Source: Argyresthia goedartella | Lineage: Eukaryota; Arthropoda; Insecta; Lepidoptera; Argyresthiidae | Assembly (NCBI GenBank): GCA_949825045.1 | Contig: OX463810.1 | Coordinates: 34,234,201-34,298,200, forward strand | Length of the DNA: 64,000 nt | Reading direction: 5' to 3' | In this document: positions 40,101 through 53,600 of the stretch, piece by piece | Numbering within the stretch: the first letter of the stretch is position 1 | How the letters are laid out: the number at the start of each line of letters is the position of its first letter | Notes under the pieces: generated by a model | Databases searched by the model: none | What the model was told of the DNA's origin: nothing | Seen by the model: the letters and a program-made list of their open reading frames with translations, nothing else | Position numbers and translations under genes: made by a program

Positions 40101-43100
40101 GAAAGGGGTTCCAGCACGAGCAATGCTAGTAGGACTTCGGACAGACAGACTGATAGACAGGAACTAGAGACGTTTGAACAATCGGTAGAAAAACGTCAAT
40201 CATGCATTGTGAAAATGACACAGAAGTTGCCAACATTCGATGGGCGGAGTTCGGAAAATCCGATGATTTTCTTAAGAGATTTAAAGGCTTATATTAAAGT
40301 CTCGGGAGATAGTTCTAGGGCTTTGATATGGGCAACGGATAGTTTGGTAGGAATTGCAAAAGTTCGAATGAGCATATACAGAGACTCATGGCGAACCTAT
40401 TCGGATTTTGAAAAAGATTTCAGAGAGGTATTCTGGGGTGATAATGAACAGGAATTAATTAAACAAAGATTCCTAACTGCGAAGTTTGATTCTAAGAAAG
40501 GTCAAAGTATGGAAGAATTCTTTGCCTCTCAATTGAATAGCATATACATATGAGCTTACGATACCGTTTACTGATACGGAGAAAATCAATACGATTTTCA
40601 GACAGTTGCCGCGTGATATTCAGGTAGCGTTTTTTGCTAGAAAGGAGCCAATGACTATACGTGATGCGGTCGAATTCCTTCGGCATTTAGAACGGAATGT
40701 CGATGGGGGATTAAGTGCGATACATGGTTCTGAGACAATGGAAACGAATAATGTAAGGCGGAATAGCTACATGCGTGGGCAATATCGAGCTATGCGGGTA
40801 AATACGATACGTTATAACGCGATGAGTCGTAGGAATAATTATAACGCGGTAACGAAGGCGCGAAACGAATTTGGGACGCGCGGTCGCGGTTATTTTCGCG
40901 GTAGAGGCAGACAGCCTCAGCCTAGCTTCAAGGCAATAGGGTTCCAGAGGGGCAATGATAGTTCAGGAGATACAGAGGCAGGGCAAAGTTCAAGTGACAG
41001 GAATAATGCGATAAGTCAGAATTCAAAAAACTAGTGGACTCGCGCGGGTCGTTCGCGCTCAGATATTTATTACGGTTTGGGTGGACAGCCGATCAAATTG
41101 GAAAAAAGCATAGACTGTATGATTTGTGTAATTTGGATTCGAACGTGGGTGTGAATGAATTTATTCAATTATTAGCGCATAAAGCGCACGGATATGCCGT
41201 GTGTTTAGAGGAAAAATCTAGATCGAATTGTAGAGATCGAAATGACAGACGTTTACATACGATATTCAGAGACGACGATTCGACTGAGTGTGGGCGCGAG
41301 TTATGTAGTACATTGACATTACCTGAGATAGATGTGCGTATTGGGAATATTGTTGTAAGGAGTTTGATTGATTCGGGGAGCGAAATCAGCGTAATAAGTC
41401 GGAGAGTGTACGAAGAAGTGTGCAGTCAATTGGGAAAACCGACGGAAATACCGATTCCAAGTTTGAGAATCACAGGTGCATTTGGAGTCAGTAAGGAAAA
41501 GGTTGATAAATTAGTAACGTTACCATTAACAATAGGTGAATGCGTTATCGATACTCCAATGCTAGTATTAACAAGGGTGCCTAAAGATTTAATTTTGGAG
41601 TTTGATTTTATACAACAGACGCGAGCCAGTTTAATGTGTGAGGGTAATAAGAGGCTAATTATACGAAGCGCCGGGCGGATGTGTGAAATACCATTAGGTA
41701 CTGGCCCTAATCAGGATTTTTGCTGTTGTACAATGGAAGTACAGAACCAAGATACCAGTAGAAATATGATAGAGGAATATGTGAATAATTCATCAATACC
41801 TGTTGAACACAAAACAAAGTTATTGCCGGTGTTAAATAAACATGCAGAGTTGTTTAGCGATAGGGTAGGTCGGACAAATAAATATATACATGAGATAAAA
41901 ATGAGAGATGAAACGCCTTTCGTAAAACGAAGCTATCCCATACCGTTCGCATATCGCGATAAAGTAACAAAACGATTGGAAGAAATGGAAGTGATAGGTA
42001 TTATTAGCAGGCAATCTACGGATTTCAGCAGTCCATTGACTTGTACATTAAAGAAATCAGGAGAGGTCCGTATTTTGCTAGATGCACGACAATTAAACAC
42101 GGGAATGGTTGGGGAGGTTGAAACCACACCTTTAATGAGTGAGATATTGCAATCCGGGCGCCGGATAAACTACATAGGAGTTATTGATATCAAGGATGCG
42201 TATTTTTCGATACCATTATCAGACGAATCTAAACGATACACGGGTTTTGTATATCAAGGCAGAAGTTATGTTTACAACGTTTTACCTCAGGGGTTGAAAA
42301 CCAGTGTGGGTTCATTTTCGAGGGCGATGGACTTAATTCTAGGGCCAGAGGTTAGGTCATATTGTTTAAATTTTGTTGACGATTTGGCAATTTTAACTGA
42401 GGGTGACTTCGAACAGCATTTGTCTCAAGTGGACACGGTTCTGAGTAAATTGAAAGACGCGGGCTTCACATGCAAACTAAAAAAATGCGAGTTCGCACAA
42501 AAAAAGGTCAAGTTATTGGGGCACATTTTCTCTACACAAGGTTTGCAAATGGACCCGGACAAAATTGAAACACTTAAATTATATCCGTCACCCAGAACTG
42601 TCAGGCAATTGAGGGCGTTTTTGGGGTTCATAAATTACTTTCGGAGGTTTATAAAAAATTTTGGAACGTTAACACAGCCCTTGTACAATTTATTACGGTC
42701 TGGAGTTAAGTTCGTTTGGAGTGCGCACGTGCAGAGTGCTTTTGACGAGATAAAAAACCAATTCTTAGAAAGTATAATTTTGAGTCAGCCATTGGCGGGA
42801 AAAACATATTATGTTCAATGTGACGCCAGCGCTATAGGAATTGGGGGCTATGTTTATCAATTAGATGATTCGGGCCAGGAACGAATTATAGGGTTCTGTT
42901 CGCAGGCATTCAAGGGTGCTCAGACTAGATGGGCTATCAGTGAACAGGAAATGTATGCAGTTATATACACTCTAAAGCGATTTGAGATATATTTGCGGGG
43001 AGAAAAAGTTATTATTAGAACTGATCATAAAAGTTTGACGTTCATTAAGTCGTGGACCTTATTAGGGGCACGCGTAACGAGGTGGATTATGTTTTTAGAG

Positions 43101-46100
43101 CAATTCGATTACGACATAGAATTTGTGCGAGGGACTGATAATCAAATTGCCGACACGCTAAGCAGGCAAATAGCGGGACCTGGAGGTATGATTGACAGTA
43201 CAAATGTTCAGCCGGGGATATTCTGGTTTCAGGCATCGAATACCGCAAGTGTTATTTCGAGTTTACGGGACATTGCGAGATTACAAAGCGAAGATGAGCA
43301 GTTAAATCGAATTAGCGGTTGTATCAGACGTAGTGTCGTAGATACGGGAACAAGAGGTTTTGAAAATTACAAGCTAGTAGGTGATACGTTATATTTTCAC
43401 GTGCCGAAGCGGAACGTACAGTTGCTAGTTATTCCGAAATCACTACAGGAGGAACTAATTTTACACATACATGAAGAAATAGGTCACTACGGCAGATATA
43501 AAATATTAGCACTGATGAAGGACAGATATTATTTTCTTCATATGAGTAGGGTGATTAGCGCGGTGATAAGAAGTTGTGACATATGTCAAAAGGTCAAGCC
43601 AAGTACTAACAATACCGTTGGTCCTTGTACACCGGTGTTGGCGGAAAGGTTGGGTGAGAAAGTTTTCTCGGACCTTTATGGGCCATTGCCCGTAGGTAAA
43701 TTCGGGTATCAATATATATATGTGATTCAAGACGTGTACAGTAAAGTAATAAAATTATATCCAATGCGAAAAGCGACAGGTAGGAGCGTGCTCGCTTGTA
43801 CAAAGATATTTCATAGGGAAATACCTATCGAAACTATAATTACGGACTCAGGACCACAGTTCATATCGAAAGTTTGGGAATTTGGACTCAAACAGCTGGG
43901 GATTCGGGTCACTCATACGTCGGTGTATTGTCCAAATTCTAATAGCGTAGAAAGAGTGAATCGCGAGCTAGGTCGACTGATTAGAACTTATTGCGGCGGA
44001 AGTAATCGTAGTTGGGTCGACGTGTTACCGGACATTCAAAATTGCTATAATAATATCGAACACACAAGCACAGGCTTTGCGCCTAATGAGTTAGCGTTTG
44101 GTAGGCGGGAACCGTTAACTATTGACAAGGAATTAGGCGATGAATGGTTATTAGGCCATAGTGTGCGGGATACGGAACAGGTGCGAAATGTAGCGATAGA
44201 AAACTCTAAAAGTTCTAGTGAACGACGTAAGCGACAGGCGGACAAACGGCGTAAGTTAGAAGTCTATCGTATAGGTGATTATGTGAAACTTAAGACTTTT
44301 GTGCGTTCAAATAAAGAACATAAAATCATGCGGAAATTTTCATTGTTGTATAAAGGGCCTTATGTTATTTCGGCAGTGGTATATCCTAACTGTTATACTT
44401 TAGTAGATCCGGGTTCAAATGAGATATTGGGTAACTTCAATACTATAAATATAGCCAGGTATTATGTGAGGACGAATAAGGGCGTAGATAAATAAGATAG
44501 TGTATAAAAGTTATATAATTAAGCTGTAAGCTGTAAATTTGAATAACTATTTTGTAGACTTAAGGATCTCGCATGGTTTGGAAACAAAAAAAAAAAAACA
44601 AAAAAAATAATGTATATATATATATAGTAATACGAATTAGGATAAGTTGCGGGTAAGCGAGGTTGTATAGTTAGATAGATAAATAAGATAAGACAGGAGA
44701 GAACTCAATCGAGTTGTGTAAATATTATATACATAATTGACAGATTCATCGGTCTGTGTACATGATTTGAGATGTCCGTACATATAGAGTAGATATGGAT
44801 AAAGCATGGGTAGCATAGTGTTAATGAGATCCTTGCGCCATGTTAACTGAGATAAACAGTGTCTCAAGGTCTGGGAGGGGGCTGTAATGGTACACGAGAT
44901 TCGGTACATTTGATACTTCATTCTGCGTGATAGAGAGCTAGCCCAACGCCGCGCTGTTTTGAATACGAGAATCGGTTCAGATAACGTTTGGGGGTTTTGC
45001 GTAGCTTACTGGCAAAGTTAGGAAAAAAAAACAGAGCCGACGCGTGGGTTGGTTCGTGGAAGTTTCAGTTCAGGTTTTTTTGTCGCATTCCTGCGAGTTG
45101 TGTAGGAATCAGAGCCGAGTTAGCTGCGCGTTGAATAAATTGTGAATAACTAAATAATGAAAGGTTATTATGGAACGATACGGAGAAAGCTATTATGTAG
45201 ATTGCAAATATACCATTGCGATTGAGGTATGATATGGAGAGAGTCTGACACCTCTAGTCTGAATATCATTCTAGTGGTCTTAGCTACGCGCCCTAGCGGT
45301 CGGGTATGCTTAATTAATCGCAACAAGCTTTTATTGGTCAGCGATCAACAGATTCTGTGTATCGGCAGTACCAAATGATTTGAGTGATCACCTACGGTTG
45401 ATCATAGTGAATATGCGTACACACAATTTGTAGAACGGCGGATCTGCATGGCATGGTTGAAATTAGACCCTGTGTAGTTAGTGATAAGAAGCTTCGCTTG
45501 GGCAGAGCGTGTTCGCAAAGGACGCATATAAATACCAGAGCATGAGAGGGGAGGGCATTCAGTCTCAGCGTCTAGCTACTGTGACAGTCGTCTTTCACGA
45601 GTTCTAAACAGTTTTTGTCTGCCGTGTTACGCGTCAGAACTATACGAATTTGTGATTGCGAAGTTTCAGTGGGTTTTCGTGAGTGTCTGAAGCGCCGAAA
45701 TATACCTCGGTTCCTACCTTTATATCAACCAACCCCAAATTCCAAAACTATCCTTGGGTCGTTAGAAAAGAACTTGTAAGTCAATTAATCTGAGTCTGAG
45801 TCTGGGCTTGGAGCGACCCTAAATTCCTTTTTCCTTCACCATAGGGTTCCTGGATTGGCTCTTAGGATATTCGCGGGCTAATCCTCTCCTCATTCCTTTC
45901 GAGTAGCGAGTTTTGAAATTCCCACACACACAGTCATTAAACATTCAAGCACATTCAAATCAAACTCAACCATTTTCGAGTGGTGTCGATAATGGACGTG
46001 GTATAACACTAGGTTTTTAGACTAGGCTAGACAGGAGTTTAGTTGCGGCTTAACCTAGGTTGGCAGGGCATAGGGAGACTGTTTGATCGATGAGGTTCCG

Positions 46101-47566
46101 CGGATGGAAATAACAAATTCAGAACAAAGTTAAACCGGTGTCAACACAGATAACATATCCTGTTGATATTTTGACATTTGAGTGTTGTCGGGGACGCGCG
46201 AAGAGATCAATTTACAGTCTAAAGTTCATTGTTTAGGTCCGGGTAGGTGTTTTGCATTGCCTTGGGTCAGGTTGGATTCAAGTTGCATCTTTAAATTAAA
46301 TGTAAATTTCGCTGGAGGTCTAATGTGTAGGCTGAGTCGGTATATATGATTTGGCTCAGCCCAGGACGTGCTGAGGCTAGTGGAATTCATAGTTCGGTAT
46401 TTATCGAACTATGCACTTCGCTATGGTGTGGGTTAGATCTCCTAAAACAATAATGCTTGCGTTTCGATAACATCCAGCTCAAATTGCGCAGAGTTGAAGG
46501 TTTCAAAACGTTACGGACCTTTTGAGGTAACCGCTAGTTCAGAACCCATTTCGGAACTCAAATCGCAATTGTGTAAACCGGTCTTTTCGGATCGTTATTG
46601 CCGTGAACCAAATATATCATTGGAACCACCACAAGCCGCTACTAGCGAGCACATGAAATATCATTGAGTACTCACGTCGTAAAACTACGACGGATATCTA
46701 TACGATATCACAAACAAATATTATAAACTGTGGTCGACCACTAAAACAAAAAGAAGTTCCAATGCGCTCATATGTACAAAAACCAGATGGTGCCATCACA
46801 TAAAATATAACAACGATCGTTCTGGCGCAATACACCGCTGACTGATGCGAATTACCGGCTCGCGGACATATATGCTTTCTCTGTCTAACTTGAAACTGTA
46901 ACTTCCTGAACCAAACTTCGTTCGACTATTGTACGCCTAACTGAACTTCTCGACGAACGAGAAATTCAGACTTATCATTCTTACTTACAAATCTTACAGC
47001 TGAATCGGGTCCTCTCATTTTGGGATAGATAGAATAGACGATCATAGCTACTGATAGCGGCGGCTCGACCTTAGCTGTTTGCCGGTACACCCACACTAGG
47101 ATACCCTATGTTGTGGGAAACAGAACCAGCGACATCACACACACATGAACATCCAAGACCTGGGGCTTTTTCTTTTTCTTTGTCCCCGGCCGGGGGTCGA
47201 ACCCGGGACCTATCGCATGGCAGGCTAAGCCACTACCGCAGGCAGAGGTCTTCAAATTATTGGACCTACATTAAACAGGGGGGGGGGGAATATTCGCTGG
47301 AAATACGTGGATCCCACAGCCCTGCACGGTCCCCCGGGTAGTGATAACGATCTCCAGCTTCTCGAAAGGGAACCTGTCCGAATACAGTGACATTTATAAA
47401 TACACGTGACGTTGTTGGACCGCCCTTAATTAAGGGCGAAGGGCGAATTACGAAATTAAATATAAACAGAGCGTGGCGAATTTTCCACACGAAGGTGGCG
47501 AAGCAAAGATTAACCCTTACCACCATGGCCAGCATTCATGTTTAGCCGTGGAAATCTACATAGCTA

Positions 47567-47609
<43 letters not shown>

Positions 47610-50600
47610 CTTGGACACTATTTACACACATTGATCTAGCCCCGAACAAGGATTCCCTGTATCTTGGGTACTAGACAACGATACACATACTTATATAGGT
47701 AAATATTATGCTTCGATAGATAAACAACATCCGTTCTCATCAAACAAATATTTGCCCCCACCGGGACTCGAACCCGGGACCCTTGGCTTCGTAGGCAGGG
47801 TCACGCCGACTCGGCCATTCGGGTCGTCCCCTGTCACGCAAAATAGAGCCTTGAATGAACGACTAACGTGCAATGGGCGCACGTGTGAGCAACCCTCGTG
47901 AGTACAGGCGTGACGCCATATAACGTTTGTCTTGTGCGACAGCGGGCTAACCCATCGCCGTGTTGTCTACAACTCTCGGAACAGCTCGTAGAAGTCCTAT
48001 TTAGCGGTCACCGACACTCCACGGTAACTCAACACCGATAGAGCTAAACCACGACACATTATACCTGCGGCACATGTAGGTCTTCGTCTCGGCTGATCGA
48101 TCAGCAGCGATATACGTTACATGCCAAAACTATTCATTCTGCGTCTCTGAAATTGCCATTTGAGCAGTTTCAAAATCATGTAAAACCGACGTCGTCTAAA
48201 AAGGGATATCACAATATTCAAGATTACATAAATGATAGAGCGGTGTTAACCTAACTCAACTATAAATAATATTTAGGAAATTGTTGTAAAATTAACGTAA
48301 AATGACCAAAGGTACCAAGGTTCTGGCAGAATATCAGCGTTGCAGATCTTCTGCAACACTTTGCTGAGTCAGAGCCTTTTCTCTGTTTGCAATGCATGTT
48401 TTTGTTTACTGCTGCTGAATGAATTATTTATTTGTCTGTAATTATAAACGTGTATAAACGTAAAACATTGAATAAAGTGATTATCTATCTATCTATCTAT
48501 AAATGTATATTGTAATATTTGTATTAGTTAAACACATCCAATTTTTAAAAGACGGTCGAAATAACGGTCAAGTACAAGTCGAACTCGCGTACGAAGGGTT
48601 CCGTACCACCGTACAATTGTAGGATGGTGTGGAGTGAATAGCTTAGATTTTACATTTCAAAATGTTATTTACAAAGTTATTGGTGCGGCTACTTCCACAC
48701 TCCAAGTACGGAACGAGGTGCATTCATAAGTGTGTATGTGGTATTGAAAGAATTGTCGTATGGGAGCCGAGCCCCCTTTAATATTAATTTTATTCTATTT
48801 TTTAGTATTTGTTGTTATAGCAGCCATAGAAATAAATCATCTGTGAAAATTTCAACTGCCCAACTATCACGGTTCATGAGATACCGCCTGGTGACAGACG
48901 GACAGACAGACAGACGGAAAGCGGAGTCTTAGTAATGGTCCCGTTTTTACCCTTTGGGTACGGAACCCTAAAAATCGATCTGTGTTAGTTTCTTCCCTCT
49001 TCTCTCCCACTGTGGTAAAAAGTAGAGAAGAGGCAAAACAATGACGTTTACTAAGTATGTGTAAATATCTGCAGTAATAAAGAAATTTTGACTTTTTATA
49101 ACTTAATAATAATAATAATAATAAATGTAGCCCATTGATTTCCGCACCGAGGGGCACGGACCTTTACTCGTTTACGAGTAAGATTGAACCATACTCGTTG
49201 GACTATGTTTCAATCTTACTCCTATATGAACTTAAAGGGAACAAAATAAAGTTAGCGATTATAATACTTAATAACCAGAAAATATTGATAGCCACTAGTC
49301 GCTGAAGAGCCGCTCAAGTAAATCAGTCGCTTGGTTAATATTTCGGTTAGGTCTTAGGCTTAGGGTAAACTTTTTTGATTTTGATTTGACAATGGCCTAA
49401 ATAATTAGTAATTGATCAAATTTAAGTAATTTATCGCGGAGCAGAAGAAATAGCAAGCATTGATATTGTGAGAGTTATGCCCGCCCAGCATGCAGCGATG
49501 AAGTTATCTCATGGATGATGATTCTAATAATATGGTGCAATAATATGAAGACAAATACTTACTTATAGGGAAATATTCCCCTGTTTTCAAACTGGCGCTG
49601 TCTGTATTCTGTATCCAATACTGCACACAGAGTTGCATTTGCATCAGTCATTTTTTTATTCCGACCGGACTATAATGATGGGTCAAAACTAATTGACCCG
49701 TGTTTTTACTAGGTTTTTGTTATTGGGTTTAAACCCAATCTTAAACCAATCTCTAGATACGAGTAGGTGTAACATAACCATTGAACATAAAGATTCGTTG
49801 CAAGCCGCGTGTTATCCCATAGGTCCAGAGTAAGTCTTCCATTACAGTAGATCAATTGATTCTAATAGGCCGGAAATGGTTCAACTTCTTATGCCTAGCC
49901 CAGTCCGACCGTAGATCGTAAACCATATTGGAACATGATAAATTGGTATCTATGTCTTAGCCAAAGGTCTATATGCAGTCTCTTCCCGGAATGACTGGTT
50001 TATCCTAGGTTGGGCCAAAGCCTTCGGACAAACCGCGAATTAAATTCCAATTTCGGCCTTTGACTAAAGTATTTTTAGTCCAACCTAGAAGTTCCTAACT
50101 TTTCAGTCAAACGTCGAAAGTAAAATAATCTGTTTCGGGCTTTGCCTATTCGATCCTAGAAGCGACTGGCAGATTCGGTCAAACGTCGACTGTACTTCAT
50201 GTTTGGCTAGAGTAGGTTATTGTGGCTAATTTTCAATTGGGTTATAGGTTAGGTTGGAACTTAAAAGAAGCAAAACCGGAGCGTAGCGTAGCGGGCCGGA
50301 GCGGAGCGAAGCGTATGCAAATAACAACAACATTTAATGATAGGAATAGTATTTTTTGGGTGTATACGCTGTAGTTTCCTACCTATCGCCGCCGAAGATA
50401 GAACATAGACGTAACCTCAAAAAAAGGGGGGGGGGGGAGTTCCAGTGGTACCCCCTCTACTGGTTGTTTTTGTTAAAACATTCGTTTTATTACACGTAAT
50501 CTAACAAACTCTAATACTTAATTTAACTGAGTTTCGACGTTTGCCTGACCATATTAGTTTCTCCTAGGTTTGACGAAAATTCTTTAGTCAGAGGCCGAAA

Positions 50601-53600
50601 AAAATATTTTATCAGGGCTTTGACTTAAGACTTCAAGTCAGCTTTGACTATAACATCTATATTAACGTCCTACTTAAGTAAAGACTTACATTACTTAGAT
50701 ACAGTTTACCGATATTTGCATACTATTTGAGTCTCATCCAAAACGACAGTGTAACAATCAATCGACCAATAAATCAGCCAATATTTACCTACTGTTGGGT
50801 AAAGGCCAACTTCTATCGTCCGTCCATTTGGCCGGTGGTCAGCCCACAGGACGCCTTGTGGCCCTATGTAGCCACTCTGTTACCGCCCCGTCCACCTTCC
50901 GTCATCTCTCCTTGCCAAGTGTCCTGCCCACCGCCACTCCAATGTGATTCGCTTGCCGACATTAACGACCTTTGAACGACGTCTTATCTCCGTATTGCGA
51001 TGCGAATACGATCTTGAAGCCTGATGCCTTAGCATGGAACGCTCCATAGCCCTTTGAGCGACTTTAATAATATGCATATTTGCCTTTGTTAGCGTCCATG
51101 TTTTGGCACCATACGTAAGCGTGGGCAGGACACATTGGTTGTAAACCCTGGTCCTAGGTTTTGTGAAATCTTCGACTTAAGACATCTTTGAGCTCCCAAA
51201 TGCGGTCCGACTCTGAATCCGTCTGGTAATCTCGTTTACTTGAGGTTCTCGGCCAAAGGACAGACAATGTCCAAGATAAACATAACTGTCCACTGCCTCT
51301 ATACGGCTATTACCGACAATTATGTTCGGTACTCATGAGTCACTCATCATATTTTTTGTCTTGGACATGTTCATTCTAAGGCTGATCTGCAAAGATGTTG
51401 TGTGGAGTTCGTCAAGCAAGTGCATGTATAACAGTAGGTAATATAATTTATTAGTTAGGTATTATTGCTAGGTCTATCTAACTACGCGAAGGATAAATGA
51501 TACTAGGGAGCAAGGGCAAGGCAAGAAGGTAGGAGACGTGCAAATAAACAAGTAGTGCTTTTATCAAATCAATTTTCTTCAAACCAGGCATTTACATTGC
51601 AGGCTTATTCAAACTCACCCATTAGTGAGAGCCCTAGTGGCCTGTTCTACGGCAAATGCCGCTTCAGCTAAGGGCTTGACGGCTTGGCTGGTGGCAGCGG
51701 CCCTTTGCGCCCTCCCTGCTGGCGTGTCTATGGCTAAGGGTTTCCGGGTGGACTCCAACTTCTGTCGGTCAACCAGGGCGGAGTTTCCGTGGGTGACTGC
51801 TGAGGCTATGGCTTCGGTGGTGGGCGGGTCGCCTACCCAGGGAGTTGAGGGCTTGGCTGGAAAATACGGGTAATTTTTGAACCATAAAATGCCCGAAAAG
51901 ATTATTAAGTATGCGGTCATACGACAGGATAAGATCAAAACAATACAGGCTTGTGCAGTTGGATCTTTTCTGTGGTCTTTGTATCATGTCAGAATCTGTC
52001 AGATACACACTTTACTCATGTCATATGGACTATTGTCGGGATCGGGACGTAGTAAGTTAAGATCGAAGTAATATAGGCTATGCTAACTATTCCAGGAGCA
52101 TTTGACAATGAGAGCACTAAAAACCTCTGTGGCGCTGTGGTTGTGGCTCTCTCTCTCTCTGCCTACCATGCGAGAGGTCCCGGATTCGATGCCCGGCTGG
52201 GGATAAAATAAATGAAAACCCCAGGTTTTGGACGGTTATATGTGTGTGATGTCGCTGTTTCTGGTTCCCACGACACAGGGTATCCTAGTGTGGGGTCAGA
52301 AGCAATGTAATGCCTGCATATAAATTTTTAATGTTGTTTTATAATATGTTACCGTAAAGATTTCCAAGACAATCTAGCCACTTGAACGGTACAGCCATTT
52401 CAGGGTCTTACTTTAAAAAAAACCGTAGCCTTAACTGTAACCGAGCAGGGGCCCATTTCCGGTACACAATGACATCTCAATGACAATTACATGACGATTA
52501 CGGTCATCTTTAGAAATACAATATCTGACGACTTTGAAATCCCATTCCCTTTGTGGATTAACTAAATCATTATGCTTGCCAATTAACTCAATTTTTACCA
52601 TAATTGCCTAAAAAATATATTCTCAAAACGCCAGATATTGGATATCTAAAGTTGACCGTAATCGTCATGTTATTGTCATGGAGCTGTCATTGTGTAGCGG
52701 AATTGGGCCCCAGATACAGCAGCAAGGTACAAGGTCTACTTGTACAGCTTGTACGGCGTTGAGAAGGTTCACTTATCGGCTCGCGTCAGTATCGTCCACT
52801 CTATGATATTGGGTTACAATTCGTGCAACAATTACAGTTACGGCTCGCTTATGTACACCCGGCTGAATGTGACGAACGCCACTTATAGCTCCTTGGTTTA
52901 CCTTGCAAAGGCCAGCTTAGCTGGAGCATCGGTGCCAGGTCAGTTGGCACGGCCACCCCGGTCAGGTTGACCACCTGCGGCGCTTCTGTGACTTCGTTGA
53001 CTACATTGTCGTCGTCCTCCTCGCTGAGGTTGTAAGAGACTGCGACCAGGAGAGCGATTCCGAAGAAGGCCCTGGAGGAAGCGACATTCAAGCTTGAACA
53101 ACGCCTTTCCATTTTTCATAGGTTTTGAACTTTCGTGGGCTATTATTTCATCTACCCACAGACGAGTGGGCGGCTGAGGCACATTGAATTCGATACTCCA
53201 TTTAAGGGGGCTAGCTTATCGCCGTTGCCCTGGAGATATGAATGTTTCGTCACGGTGTTTTCCGTCATCGTCACAACGTCTGTATAAACGCTTAGAACAA
53301 ATTACTTATCTCATTTGGACAGCAACGGGATTGGAACTCTTGTGTGACTGTGTTGGGATTTGAAATTATAGATACTGTGTTGTTTTTCGTGTCATTTGAT
53401 AGGTGCAGGTCTAAAACGGACAGAGCTATAGAAATTCTGTAACTCGGGTAGTCCGTTTAGAAGTTATCAGGGATTTTCGATAGTGAAAATTGACAAACGT
53501 AAAATTGTGTAGGTATTTTTATGATATGTAAACCTTTTGTATTGTAATAGTAGTGTAATGTTTAAATTCTTCTAGTTTCATTCTTCATAATAAATCATAC

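Larger units (their letters stand above)
37574..47089 (+). mobile_element. LTR retrotransposon C, Ty3/gypsy, 2.2-kb LTRs
   Basis: 9.5-kb element with a 4-bp target duplication CCCA (37570-37573 and 47090-47093) and LTRs of 2208 and 2207 bp. They differ by about nine substitutions and three short indels by eye, so it inserted recently. Gag and Pol overlap with a canonical -1 slippery site. Pol is intact; Gag has one frameshift. No env. The very long LTR recalls Woot-type elements of beetles, but the clade assignment is inference. Antisense in peroxidase intron 3. Confidence 0.93.
23159..51618 (-). other. peroxidase intron 3, 28.5 kb, TE-filled
   Basis: The donor GTGAGT at 51618-51613 joins the acceptor TTCCAG at 23164-23159. 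The intron holds element B (6.2 kb), the segmental duplication, a LINE tail, element C (9.5 kb), several SINEs and an RTE remnant. I see no host exon within it, and the phases of exons 3 and 4 (2 then 1 nt) fit without one. Confidence 0.85.
51857..52901 (-). other. peroxidase intron 2 with a SINE and a MITE
   Basis: 1045 bp. SINE family 2 at 52127-52335 (plus) and the MITE 52448-52711. The piece 52735-52900 reads open on the plus strand, but no gene can be supported. Confidence 0.8.

Noticed and set aside
44496..44882. Possible env gene downstream of pol in element C
   Set aside because: Only about 390 bp of stop-rich sequence lies between pol and the LTR.
51625..51873. Plus-strand 82-aa frame
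   Set aside because: It is the antisense of peroxidase exon 3.
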